From positions 1 through 56,083 of the forward strand of contig JACPPF010000007.1 in assembly GCA_016191165.1 (NCBI GenBank): DNA of 56,083 nucleotides, written 5' to 3'. The position numbers and the translations under genes were made by a program. The notes beneath the pieces were generated by a model. The model saw nothing but the letters and a program-made list of their open reading frames with translations, was not told the origin of the DNA and ran no database searches. Below are positions 7,529-16,235 of this stretch, piece after piece. Numbering within the stretch: the stretch's first letter is position 1; the number at the start of each line of letters is the position of its first letter. The stretch is from Planctomycetota bacterium. GTDB lineage: Bacteria > Planctomycetota > Planctomycetia > Gemmatales > Gemmataceae.

Positions 7529-9934
7529 TCAATGGTTCAAAATAAATTCCCGGGTGTTGATGAGCGCCCACATCGTGTCGATCAGGGCCTCGCGGCGACT
7601 GCCCACCAGCCGGCGATGGTCCGCGAAACTTTGCCTGTCCTTCGCGGTCGGCATACGCGACAAAGTCGCCAGGAACAATTCTTCCAGACACTCCTCATCC
7701 GTCTTGCCGCTCTTGATCAAAGTTTGCACGCGGCCCTTCGGATCGTTGAACTTGGCCAGCAAGTTCGGGTCGGTCATCAGGAACAGTTTCTGGGGCAACG
7801 CGGGCTCCATGGCGCGCTCGCAATCGCACGCGGTCGTACGGGGCGGGCGGCCGAAAATGCGGAACGTGTAGGCCAGCGTCTGATTCTGCATCTGGCTGGC
7901 GCCAACCTCGACCGACTTCAGACCGGCCTTCACGTCTTGCCCATACTTCTCGGTCGTTCCCAGCGCGGAATTCAAAACGTCAACCACCGCCTCGGCGATC
8001 ATCGGCCGAATGTAGGCGTGCGCGTAGTTCCGCGTGTCGAATCGGTTCGTCTCGTTCACCCGGGCGCTGAGTTGATACGTTCGGCTCGTGAGCACGACGC
8101 GTTCGATGTGGCGGAAGTCAAACTTGTGGTCGATGAAGTCCTTGGCGAGCGCGTTCAAGAGGACATCGTTGGACGGCGGATTGCCGAGCGAGAAATCGTC
8201 AACGGGATGAACCAGCCCGACGCCAGTGTAATGGGCCCAGATACGGTTGACCAGGGCGCGGGCGAAGAACGGATTGTCGGGCGAGCGCATCCAGTTGAAT
8301 AACTCGACCCGGGCGTCCTCGCCGCGCTTGAGTTCGATTTCGGGCCCGCCCAGCGCCTTGGCGGGAAGCCTGGCGTTGGTGTCCGGGTGCGTGAAGGTCT
8401 TGCCGATGGTGCCGAAGTAGACTTCCTTGATCAGGTTGAGCTGGGCGTTGTTTTTCTTCTTTTGCCCCTTGCGGGCATTATTCTCTTTGTTGATGACAGC
8501 GCGGGCTTCCGGCGAAATACCAACATTGACTGATGCGAAGATGTTCGCATAGGCGCGGTACTCGGCCTGGGTCCAGCGGTCGAACGGGTGCTTGTGGCAC
8601 TGGGCGCATTCGACGCGCACGCCGAGGAAGGCGGCCGCGGTGCGTTCGCCCCAGATTTCAATCGGGATGTTCTGCTGGCGGCGCCAGTACAGGTCGAGCG
8701 TTTCCCGCTTGGCGTATTCGGTCGTGTCGAAGCGGCCCGCCCCATCGATGCCGGCCTCGGTCTTCTTGAGTTCATCGAGCCATTGTTCGGGCGACATGTT
8801 CTGCCGGCTGGTGGCGGTGAGGATGCCCTTGACCAGCTGGTCGTAGGGCATGTTGTCCTGAAAGCGCTTGCGGAGCCAATCGTGCCATTGCTGGCTGCGT
8901 TTGGCCTTGAGCTGGACGGGATTCTGAAGCGATTGCGTGTCGTTCCCGGTGATGTCGCTGAACTTGGTCGCCCACAGAGCCGCGTGCAACGGATGCGCCA
9001 GTAGCTCGTCGATCTTCCTGGTACGTTTATCGGGGCGCGTGTCCTTGACGAAGGCGCGGACTTCTTCCGGCGTCGGAAGCTGGCCGATCGTGTCAATCGT
9101 GATGCGCCGCAAGAAATCTTCATCCGAGGAAAGGTCCGACGGAACCATGTTCAACTTCTTCAACCGCGCGAAGACCTCGCGATCCACGTAGTTGACCTCG
9201 GGCGTCTGCGGGTATTTGAATCCGACCGGCAGGTCCATTGGCACCAGGGTTGGCACCGGCACGACGTTGCCCCGGTAAGAGACGATGATCGCGGTGCTGC
9301 CCGCCCGGACGCTCCGCACCACGCCGAGGTTGGAGACATCGGCGACGGCGTCATCGTTGGTGCGGAAATCGCAAAAGGGAGTGATGTCATGGTCGCTGCC
9401 GTCGGAGAAGCGGACCGTGACACGCAGCGTTTGCGTTTCGCGGGGTTTCTTGAAGGCGAGTTCCTTGGGGGAAACCGTGACGCTCACGACGTCACCGCTG
9501 CCGGGAGACCAGGGCGCCCCTTGCGCGATCCATTCCCGAATGATGTTGTACTGCCAGGTATCCTTGCCAAAACGCATCGCCCCGCCGTGTTCGACCTGGC
9601 CGGTCGCCTTGAGCAGGAGCAGGCTATTGTCCGGATCGACCGGATTGATGCGGCGTGCGAGGCTGTCGCGCGTGATGGCCCAAAAATCCTTGGCCGGTTC
9701 GTAACCAAATAACGAAAGGCGGAACCCCCCCTTGCCCTGGAAAGATCCATGGCATCCGCCCCCGTTGCAGCCCGTCCGGCCCAAAAGGCCCATGATGTGC
9801 CGCTCGAAATCGACCGTTTCAAGTTTTTTTCCGCCAGGCAAATCCACGGCCGCGTGCGCGGATGACGCGGAGAAAAACAACGCCAGCGCCGGCACGAGGG
9901 CCAGCCAAAAATGGGATTTGGAAGCAGTTCGCAT
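7529..9934 (-). CDS. DUF1549/DUF1553 planctomycete cytochrome protein with Ig-like domain
   Basis: 801 residues. It has a signal peptide (cleavage near SSAHA, residue 28), then a heme-type motif at residues 56-62 spaced CX4CH (CNGGGCH) instead of CX2CH. A Big_2/Ig-like segment follows (about 150-235, VSVTVSPKELAF to STAIIVSYRG). The DUF1549 region (about 250-470) contains CAQCHKHPFDRW, a canonical CX2CH with the family's HPFDRW tail. DUF1553 forms the C-terminus (about 560-790; NPFFARALVNRIWAHY, IIRPMIAEAVVD-like text). ATG 9,934 has a GGAGG eight bases upstream. Such proteins pair with DUF1501 and are thought to be redox-active and envelope-located; the substrate is unknown. Confidence 0.92.
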   Translation of the reverse strand: MRTASKSHFWLALVPALALFFSASSAHAAVDLPGGKKLETVDFERHIMGLLGRTGCNGGGCHGSFQGKGGFRLSLFGYEPAKDFWAITRDSLARRINPVDPDNSLLLLKATGQVEHGGAMRFGKDTWQYNIIREWIAQGAPWSPGSGDVVSVTVSPKELAFKKPRETQTLRVTVRFSDGSDHDITPFCDFRTNDDAVADVSNLGVVRSVRAGSTAIIVSYRGNVVPVPTLVPMDLPVGFKYPQTPEVNYVDREVFARLKKLNMVPSDLSSDEDFLRRITIDTIGQLPTPEEVRAFVKDTRPDKRTRKIDELLAHPLHAALWATKFSDITGNDTQSLQNPVQLKAKRSQQWHDWLRKRFQDNMPYDQLVKGILTATSRQNMSPEQWLDELKKTEAGIDGAGRFDTTEYAKRETLDLYWRRQQNIPIEIWGERTAAAFLGVRVECAQCHKHPFDRWTQAEYRAYANIFASVNVGISPEARAVINKENNARKGQKKKNNAQLNLIKEVYFGTIGKTFTHPDTNARLPAKALGGPEIELKRGEDARVELFNWMRSPDNPFFARALVNRIWAHYTGVGLVHPVDDFSLGNPPSNDVLLNALAKDFIDHKFDFRHIERVVLTSRTYQLSARVNETNRFDTRNYAHAYIRPMIAEAVVDVLNSALGTTEKYGQDVKAGLKSVEVGASQMQNQTLAYTFRIFGRPPRTTACDCERAMEPALPQKLFLMTDPNLLAKFNDPKGRVQTLIKSGKTDEECLEELFLATLSRMPTAKDRQSFADHRRLVGSRREALIDTMWALINTREFILNH

Positions 9935-10246
9935 TCCGCGTTCCTCCGTGAGGAAAAATCAGGACCAAAACGGCCCCGGTGAAAATTCATGCTGGAAATC
10001 GACTCAGGAAGGTCTTACCATTCGCTTTGGGTGAGAATTTAATCGCGAATGAAAACGGTTACAAGGAAATTATCGCAGGTATTCGGCAAAAAGGCAAACC
10101 CTGGCTGCCAATCCGGCGTTTCCCCGTGGGCGGGCGCATACTCCGCGCGCAACAGATTAAACCGTGGCCGCAGCAAAAAGTTTCGCCTTGTTTCAAATTA
10201 ATCCGTCACCTCCTCCCGCTCGCGCGGCAGGCGCGCAAAGAAAAAG
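9935..10246. other. 312-bp divergent intergenic region
   Basis: It lies between the divergently transcribed DUF1553 and multiheme cytochrome genes and should hold both promoters. It is AT-richer than its flanks around 10,030-10,100. I see no clear -10/-35 pair, palindrome or small gene in it. Confidence 0.5.
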
Positions 10247-12100
10247 ATGGCCCCTTCGATCAAAAAGACCGCCGTCGTTTGCCTGGCCCTGGGCGCCGCC
10301 GCGCTTGGAATGATGTGGTGGACCGGCTGGCCGATCCCGTGGGGCTCAGCGCCGCCACCGACCGTGATGGAAATCCCCCTCCCCGCAATTTCCGGGACCC
10401 GCTTTCTCAACGCTTCCGCCGACGCTCGCTTCATCGGCTCGGCGGCCTGCGCCAAATGTCACAACCGGCAGCATCAAACCTACCTGCTCACTCCGCATAG
10501 CAAGGCTCTGAGCGATCTCGATCCCAAGGCCGAGCCGCCTGACGGCGCCTTTGAACACAAGGCGTCGGGACGATCCTATCGCGTCTACCGCGCCGGCGGA
10601 AAACTTCGGCACGAGGAGATTTTGCGCACCGAGGCCGGCAAGGAGATCGCGCGGATCGATCTGCCGGTCCGCTATCTCATCGGCTCCGGCGCCTTCGCCC
10701 GGACCTATCTCGTCGAGGTGGACGGTTTCTTGCACGAATCGCCCATCACCTGGTATCCGTCCAAGAAAAAGTGGGACGTCTCCCCGGGCTACGACTTCCA
10801 ACAGCATCACGGATTCGAGCGGCCCATCCGCCTCGGCTGCGTGGCGTGTCATGCCGGGCGCGTCGAGAACACGGATGGGGCAGCCCATCGTATCACCTTC
10901 CACGAAAAGGCGATCGGCTGCGAGAGTTGCCACGGTCCAGGCTCGATTCATCAGCAACGCCGGGCACGCAACGAGATCGCGGCGGGCGAGGAGGATCTGA
11001 CCATCGTCAATCCAGGCAAGCTTTCGCGACCGTTGCAAGAATCGATCTGCGCCAGTTGCCACCTGAGCGGCGCGGCGACGATTCAGCTGCGCGGACGCGC
11101 GCCCACCGATTATCGCCCGGGCTTGCCCGTGAACGACTTTCGAGCCGAGTTTCGCTTCGACGATTCCGATGACCGGATGACGGTGGTAGGGCACGTCGAG
11201 CAAATGCGGCAAAGCGCGTGTTATCAGAAGTCGAAGGATTTGACCTGCTTGACCTGCCACGATCCGCATCAGCGCACGCCGGTCAAAGATGTGGTTGGGC
11301 ACTTCCGCAAGAAATGCCAGTCGTGCCATGAGACGCGAACCTGCGCGCTGCCGGCGCCGGAACGTCTGAAGAAACAGCCGGCGGACAACTGCGTCGCCTG
11401 CCACATGCCGCGCGGCGACACGGAGATTCCGCACATCGCGTTCACGCATCACCGCATCGGCAAACACGACGCTCAACCGCCGCGGCTTGCGAAGAAGCCG
11501 CGCGTGCTCAAGGCGATGGACGAAAACCCGCGCCTCTCGAAGGCGGACAAGCAGCGCAACCTGGGGCTTGCCTATCTGGAACTGGTGCGCGACCCGGTTC
11601 ACGCGGAGTTCGGGTTGCATTATCGCGCCAGCGCGCTGCGTTACCTGGAGTCGGCGCATGCCGCCGGCCTGCGCGATGCGGGCACCTGCCAGGGGTTGGC
11701 GGAGATTTTTTGGCACGACGATCCGGAACGCGCCGGCGAATTCGCCCGGCAAGCTCTGGCGGCCAAGTCGCTTTCCCCCAACCTGCGCGCCCTGGCGTTG
11801 CTGATCGCGGCCGATGTCGATTTCAGAAAGGGCGACTTCGACGCCGCCATCCCTCGCCTCCAAGAACTGACGCGCCTGCGCCGCTTTGCCGAGGACTGGC
11901 GCCTTTTGGGTGTGAGCTACCTCGAACAGAAAAAGCCCGCGCTGGCTTTGAAGACGCTGGAGCAGGCGCTGGCGATTCGCCCCTATCGGGCGACGACGCA
12001 TCTGGCTCTCGCGGAGGTCTTTCGCCGCCTGAGCGACCCGAGCCGCGCCCTGGAGCACGACGAGAAGGCGCAGTGGTTGCAAGAACATCGGCAAGATTGA
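10247..12100 (+). CDS. Membrane-anchored seven-heme cytochrome c with C-terminal TPR repeats
   Basis: 617 residues. An N-terminal hydrophobic segment (about 8-28) serves as anchor or signal. CX2CH heme motifs are CAKCH (68-72), then CVACH, CESCH, CASCH, CLTCH, CQSCH and CVACH, seven in all, the last near residue 390. The spacing and the CHGPGSIH and CLTCHDPHQ blocks resemble cytochrome c554-like/doubled-CXXCH proteins. From about 430 to the end the sequence is helical and repeat-like (SALRYLESAHAAGLRDAG, ALAIRPYRATTHLALAEVF), fitting tetratricopeptide repeats. An electron-transfer role outside the cytoplasm is likely; the partner is unknown, though the neighbouring DUF1549 protein also carries heme motifs. 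The ribosome binding site before ATG 10,247 is weak (AAAGAAAAAG). Confidence 0.88.
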   Translation: MAPSIKKTAVVCLALGAAALGMMWWTGWPIPWGSAPPPTVMEIPLPAISGTRFLNASADARFIGSAACAKCHNRQHQTYLLTPHSKALSDLDPKAEPPDGAFEHKASGRSYRVYRAGGKLRHEEILRTEAGKEIARIDLPVRYLIGSGAFARTYLVEVDGFLHESPITWYPSKKKWDVSPGYDFQQHHGFERPIRLGCVACHAGRVENTDGAAHRITFHEKAIGCESCHGPGSIHQQRRARNEIAAGEEDLTIVNPGKLSRPLQESICASCHLSGAATIQLRGRAPTDYRPGLPVNDFRAEFRFDDSDDRMTVVGHVEQMRQSACYQKSKDLTCLTCHDPHQRTPVKDVVGHFRKKCQSCHETRTCALPAPERLKKQPADNCVACHMPRGDTEIPHIAFTHHRIGKHDAQPPRLAKKPRVLKAMDENPRLSKADKQRNLGLAYLELVRDPVHAEFGLHYRASALRYLESAHAAGLRDAGTCQGLAEIFWHDDPERAGEFARQALAAKSLSPNLRALALLIAADVDFRKGDFDAAIPRLQELTRLRRFAEDWRLLGVSYLEQKKPALALKTLEQALAIRPYRATTHLALAEVFRRLSDPSRALEHDEKAQWLQEHRQD

Positions 12101-12102
12101 CA

Positions 12103-12156
12103 CGCCGCTTGCGGCTTAGCGTTCGCATGGCGCCGCGCGAACGCTAAACGGCAAGC
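12103..12156. repeat. Palindromic repeat, AGCGTTCGC family, copy 1
   Basis: GCCGCTTGCGGCTTAGCG leads into an inverted pair (TTAGCGTTCGC and GCGAACGCTAA) around a GGCGCC core. It begins directly after the cytochrome stop codon and lies before the SDR gene. Related copies are at 43,366, 47,644 and 54,655. Confidence 0.75.
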
Positions 12157-12173
12157 CGAATAAGGAAACCACC

Positions 12174-12953
12174 ATGTACGACTCCCTCTTTTCAGTCCAG
12201 GACCAGGTCACGCTCGTGTCCGGGGCCAGCCGCGGCATTGGCCGGGCCATCGCCGAAGGGTTCGCGAAGCGCGGCGCCAGGGTCATCATCACCGGGCGCG
12301 AGGCGGCGACGCTCGAAAAAACCGCGGCCGACATCGGCGCCCATCCCATCGTCTGCGATGTCGCCAGCGGCAAGGCGATCGAACGACTCGTCCAGGCGGC
12401 GCTCGACAAGTTCGGGCACATCGACACGCTCCTGAATGTCGCCGGCGTCAATCGCCGCATGCGCGCGGAAAACCTGAGCGAGGACGACTACGACTTTATT
12501 CTTAACGTCAATCTCAAGGGCCCGTTTCTCCTGTCGCAGACGGTCGGCAAGGCGATGTTGGCGCGCGGCCAGGGCAACCAGATCAACATCGTCTCGCTCA
12601 ACAATGACCGCCCCCTCAAGGGAGTCATGCCCTACGCCATGACCAAGATCGCCCTGAGCCACATGACACGCTCGCTGGCGCTGGAGTGGGGTCCGCGCGG
12701 CATTCGCGTCAACGCCATCGCGCCGGGGTTCGTGCTCACGGATTTGACGAAAAAATTGTGGTCGCAACCGCAGATGCAGGCCTGGGGTGAAGCGAACACC
12801 CCGCTCATTCGCCTCGGGCAACCCGACGACATGGTCGGCGCCGCCATCTTCCTCGCCTCGGCGGCGTCCGCCTGGATGACCGGGCAAACCGTCTTCGTGG
12901 ACGGCGGATTCTCCGCGGGCCTGGCCTGGCCGATTGATTTCGACAAGCAGTGA
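12174..12953 (+). CDS. SDR-family oxidoreductase (gluconate 5-dehydrogenase-like)
   Basis: 259 residues, the usual size for a classical short-chain dehydrogenase. The cofactor motif SGASRGIG is at about 20-27, NVAG near 90 stabilises the fold, and the catalytic set is Ser in NIVSLNN with YAMTK 13 residues later (Tyr and Lys). FVDGGFSAGLAW at the C-terminus is typical of the family. GR after the third beta-strand (ITGREAATLEK) suggests NADP preference. The substrate is likely a polyol or sugar acid, by resemblance only. It has a good AAGGA ribosome binding site at 12,162. It follows the multiheme cytochrome gene across a palindrome, and the FMN reductase gene converges on it. Confidence 0.88.
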   Translation: MYDSLFSVQDQVTLVSGASRGIGRAIAEGFAKRGARVIITGREAATLEKTAADIGAHPIVCDVASGKAIERLVQAALDKFGHIDTLLNVAGVNRRMRAENLSEDDYDFILNVNLKGPFLLSQTVGKAMLARGQGNQINIVSLNNDRPLKGVMPYAMTKIALSHMTRSLALEWGPRGIRVNAIAPGFVLTDLTKKLWSQPQMQAWGEANTPLIRLGQPDDMVGAAIFLASAASAWMTGQTVFVDGGFSAGLAWPIDFDKQ

Positions 12954-12970
12954 ACGCGACCTTTGGCAGT

Positions 12971-13552
12971 CTACGATGGCTTGAGTTTCTTCAAGAACTC
13001 CGCGAGCGTTTTGCCCAGGTTCTCGACACCCGCTTGTTGCTTGGGATCTTTGAGGGTGCCGTCGTCGTTGATCGCTTCGTGCGCCCTGGCAATGGCGAGC
13101 TGGTCCGGCAGGACAATCACGCCGATGTTGCCCAGGATGGAACGCACGTGAACCAGTCCGCGCAAGCCGCCCAGCGCGCCGGGCGAGGCGCTCATGAGGA
13201 CCGCCGCCTTGCCGGTGAAGCACGCGAGCGACGCCTCGTCAGGCGCGGGGCGGGAGACCCAGTCGATCGTGTTCTTCAGGACGGCGGTGATCGAGCTGTT
13301 GTATTCCGGCGCCGCGAGCAGCAGCCCGTCGTGGGCGAGGAACAACTGTTTGAGTTTCAGCGCGTTCTCGGGCAGGCCCGAGGCGGCTTCCAGGTCGCCG
13401 TCGTAAACGGGCATCGCGTAATCACGGAGGTCCACGTAGCTCGTCTCGACTCCCGCAGATCGCGCCCCGGCGATGGCGATTTGTACCAGCTTTTTGTTAT
13501 ACGAGTCTTTTCGTAGGCTGCCCGCGAAGGCGAGAATGCGAGGTCCGGCCAT
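12971..13552 (-). CDS. NAD(P)H-dependent FMN reductase
   Basis: 193 residues of flavodoxin-like fold. The FMN phosphate loop GSLRKDSYN is at about 11-19, and the second flavin block APEYNSSITAVLKNTIDW at about 80-97 is diagnostic of the NADPH-dependent FMN reductase (azoreductase/ArsH/ChrR-like) family. SASPGALGGLRG follows at about 120. It reduces FMN, or quinones and similar acceptors, in the cytoplasm. ATG 13,552 has GGAG seven bases upstream. It lies 33 bp downstream of the rhomboid gene on the same strand, so the two probably share a transcript, though no functional link is obvious. Confidence 0.9.
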   Translation of the reverse strand: MAGPRILAFAGSLRKDSYNKKLVQIAIAGARSAGVETSYVDLRDYAMPVYDGDLEAASGLPENALKLKQLFLAHDGLLLAAPEYNSSITAVLKNTIDWVSRPAPDEASLACFTGKAAVLMSASPGALGGLRGLVHVRSILGNIGVIVLPDQLAIARAHEAINDDGTLKDPKQQAGVENLGKTLAEFLKKLKPS

Positions 13553-13585
13553 GACGTGCTCCTTGAATAACGGGCGATCCAGGGT

Positions 13586-14392
13586 TTATTCCCAGCGCCG
13601 CGGCACAACCGGGCGCTGCCCGGGCCAGCGATCCTGGCGGTCGCGCCACGGATCGCCGATGGCGAATAGCGGTGTGAGCGCGAGTCCCGCAACAAACCCG
13701 CCCAAATGGGCCGCGTAGGCCACCCCGCTCTGCTGCGAACCAGCGCCGAGCATCCCCAGGCCGTTGATGAGTTGAAACCCAAACCAGATCCCGATCGCCA
13801 CCCACGCCGGGACCCACACCAAGATACGTAGCAACAGCACCAGCACCCGGCGATGCGGAAACAACAGCACGTAGCCTGCGAGTACGCCGGAAATCGCGCC
13901 CGACGCCCCCAGCGACGGGATGAGCGCCGCAGGGCTGTCGACGCCATCGAGCCCGACAACGCTGAACACGTGGGCCAACCCCGCAAGCACGCCGCACACG
14001 AGGTAAAAGCAGATATACCGCGCATGTCCCAGCGCGTCCTCGATGTTGTCACCGAATATCCACAAGAACAGCATGTTCCCCAACAGGTGCATGAGCCCGC
14101 CGTGCATGAACATCGAGGTGATCAGCGTGAGATACACCGGAATCGGCGTCGGCTGCAAACCCGGCAGCTCATGGACCTGGCCCAGCCGATCCTCCACCAC
14201 CTGCGGCGGCGTCTCGAGGTCCTGCCCCGTCACGATCTCGCGCGGCACCGTCGAGAACGCGAAAGTGAACCCCACGTTTTCACCCAGCCCCTGGAAGATC
14301 ACAAACACCAGCACGTTGATGCCGATGAGAACGTAGTTGACGAACGGAAACGTCACGCGGCCAGAATTGTCGTCCGCGAGGGGCATGATCAT
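13586..14392 (-). CDS. Rhomboid-family intramembrane serine protease
   Basis: 268 residues from ATG 14,392; ATG 14,386 two codons later is an alternative, and the open frame above it is not protein-like. There are at least six hydrophobic segments. The family block MFMHGGLMHLLGNMLFLW (about 92-109) is followed by FGDNIED. The catalytic Ser lies in LGASGAISGVLAGY and the catalytic His in YAAHLGGFVAGL near the end. A long soluble loop (about 35-85) sits between the first two membrane segments, as is common in bacterial rhomboids of the GlpG/YqgP kind. It cleaves membrane proteins within the bilayer; its substrates are unknown. Confidence 0.92.
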   Translation of the reverse strand: MIMPLADDNSGRVTFPFVNYVLIGINVLVFVIFQGLGENVGFTFAFSTVPREIVTGQDLETPPQVVEDRLGQVHELPGLQPTPIPVYLTLITSMFMHGGLMHLLGNMLFLWIFGDNIEDALGHARYICFYLVCGVLAGLAHVFSVVGLDGVDSPAALIPSLGASGAISGVLAGYVLLFPHRRVLVLLLRILVWVPAWVAIGIWFGFQLINGLGMLGAGSQQSGVAYAAHLGGFVAGLALTPLFAIGDPWRDRQDRWPGQRPVVPRRWE

Positions 14393-14510
14393 TTTTCGAC
14401 TCCTGTGCAAAACTGGCTTTGCAATCCAAAGGCGGGCCGACCATAATAGCGTAGAGACCCGTTGCTGGCTTGTCCCTGCCCAGAGGCAGCAGATTGCGGA
14501 GACGCCAACC

Positions 14511-16154
14511 ATGAACGATTCGACCCGAATCCTGGTGGACCGACAGATTGCCCGCGTCTGGCGGCGCCTGTTCTTGCAAGTCGCGCTGGATAGTGTCCTC
14601 CTCGGCTCGGCCGTCGGACTGGCGCTGGCGATGTTCTGGTTTCTGGTCAGGCCGTTCGCATTCCCGAATCTCGACGACACGCTGCGCTGGGTTGTGCCTG
14701 GCGGCCTTTTCGGCCTGGGCGTTTTTGCCGGGCTGGGGCTGGCGTGGTTGCGCCGACCGACGCCCGTGGCATCATCACTCGCACTGGATGAACGCTTCGG
14801 CCTGAAGGAACGCGTCACCACCTTCCTGACCTTGCCGCCCGAAACGCTCGACACGCCCGCCGGGCAGGCCTTGCTGAGCGATGTTACGACCCGCCTTGCC
14901 GCGGTGAAGATCGCCGGGGCGTTCCCGTTGAGCGTTTCGTGGAAGCAAGCGCTGCTCCCGGGCGGCGCTTTCGCTCTCGCGCTTTTGGCCGGTCTCGCCG
15001 ATCCCTACCTTGGCGAAATCCGGTTCAGCTCGCGTTCGCTCGCCGATCAACCGCCGGTGCTTCTCGATGCCAAGGAAATTCAAAAGAAGCTCGACGCCCT
15101 GAAGGAGCAGATTCAAAAACGCAACCAGGACGATCAGGGCAAATCCGAGGAGCTCAAGGAGCTTGAAAAGGAATTCGAGAAGCTCTTCAAGGAACAAATC
15201 GACGGCAAGAACGAACAAAAAGTGCGTGAACAGCTCGACAAGATGCAAAAACTCGAAGACAAGATGAGCGACCGCCTCGACGCGCTGCGCGAAAAGGCCG
15301 AGAAGATCGACGCTCTCAAGAAGCAACTCCAGCGCCTCGGCCTGGACCCAGACAAGGCCGCCAAGGACGGGCCCGCCAAGGACTTTGAGGACGCCCTCAA
15401 GAACGGCAACCTCGAAAAGGCCAAGGCCGCCCTCGAAAAAATGGTCAAGGACCTCAAGAACGACAAGCTCAATCCAAAAGAGCGAAAACAGCTGGCCGAG
15501 CGTTTCAAGAAACTTCAGGACAAGATGGAAAAACTGATGAACAACGACGAGCGCGTCAAGCAACTCAAAAAGGACCTCAAGGACGGCAAGATCACCAAGA
15601 AGGACCTCGAACGCGAAATGGAACGTTTCCAGGAACTAAAGGATTTGACCGACCTCGTCGGCGATGCCAAGGACGCGCTCGACGGCGCCGGCAAGGAAGG
15701 CGCGGAACGAGTCGAAAAACTCCTCAAACGCTTTGAAAAGATGGAGCTGACCGACAAGGAAATCGGCGACCTCCTGCGCGATCAAGATGAGCTGGCCAAC
15801 GCGCGCGATCTTCTGATGCAAGCCATGAACGGCGACGAATTCGGCGACGGCGAAGAAGGCAACGGCATGGGCGGAGGCAAATTCCCCGGCGGCCGCCGCC
15901 CCATCGCCAAGAAGGACCCCGACGGCAAGGTCAGCCCGCAGCGAAGCCGCGCCAACGCCAGCCCCAAGGGAATGCAGCGCATCACCGGCTATGCCCGCGG
16001 CGGAACCTTCAGCAAAATCCCCGCCAAGGCCGTCGAAGGCGCCTTCCGCCAGGCGGTCCAGAACGCCCCCGAGGCGCTCGATCGGCAACGCATCCCCGAG
16101 GATGCCCGCGATATCGCCACCAAATACTTTGACAAACTTGGTAACCAGAAGTGA
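14511..16154 (+). CDS. Membrane protein with long Lys/Glu/Asp-rich coiled coil, function unknown
   Basis: 547 residues from ATG 14,511, the first ATG that gives a sensible N-terminus; a 58-codon upstream extension reads through low-complexity text. Two hydrophobic segments (about 20-45 and 60-82) are followed by a soluble region and a third (about 145-165). Residues about 190-430 are almost entirely charged heptad-like helix (for example ELEKEFEKLFKEQ, KKDLEREMERFQELKDL), a long coiled coil. The tail is Gly-rich (GMGGGKFPGGRRP) and then Arg/Lys-rich. A scaffold or envelope-tether role is possible; I do not recognise a family. It is divergent from the rhomboid gene and followed by a perfect palindrome. 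Confidence 0.75.
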   Translation: MNDSTRILVDRQIARVWRRLFLQVALDSVLLGSAVGLALAMFWFLVRPFAFPNLDDTLRWVVPGGLFGLGVFAGLGLAWLRRPTPVASSLALDERFGLKERVTTFLTLPPETLDTPAGQALLSDVTTRLAAVKIAGAFPLSVSWKQALLPGGAFALALLAGLADPYLGEIRFSSRSLADQPPVLLDAKEIQKKLDALKEQIQKRNQDDQGKSEELKELEKEFEKLFKEQIDGKNEQKVREQLDKMQKLEDKMSDRLDALREKAEKIDALKKQLQRLGLDPDKAAKDGPAKDFEDALKNGNLEKAKAALEKMVKDLKNDKLNPKERKQLAERFKKLQDKMEKLMNNDERVKQLKKDLKDGKITKKDLEREMERFQELKDLTDLVGDAKDALDGAGKEGAERVEKLLKRFEKMELTDKEIGDLLRDQDELANARDLLMQAMNGDEFGDGEEGNGMGGGKFPGGRRPIAKKDPDGKVSPQRSRANASPKGMQRITGYARGGTFSKIPAKAVEGAFRQAVQNAPEALDRQRIPEDARDIATKYFDKLGNQK

Positions 16155-16160
16155 TCGCGC

Positions 16161-16226
16161 GTTTAGCCGCACGCCTTTGGCGTGCGCGCCGTGAAGTGCC
16201 CGCACGCCAAAGGCGTGCGGCTAAAC
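16161..16226. repeat. Palindromic repeat, GTTTAGCCGC family, copy 1 (perfect 26-bp arms)
   Basis: The arms at 16,161-16,186 and 16,201-16,226 are exact complements, and each arm folds on itself (CGCACGCC, TTT, GGCGTGCG). It lies six bases after the coiled-coil gene and ten before the convergent exported-protein gene, a position suited to bidirectional termination. Confidence 0.85.
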
Positions 16227-16235
16227 CACTTGGCC

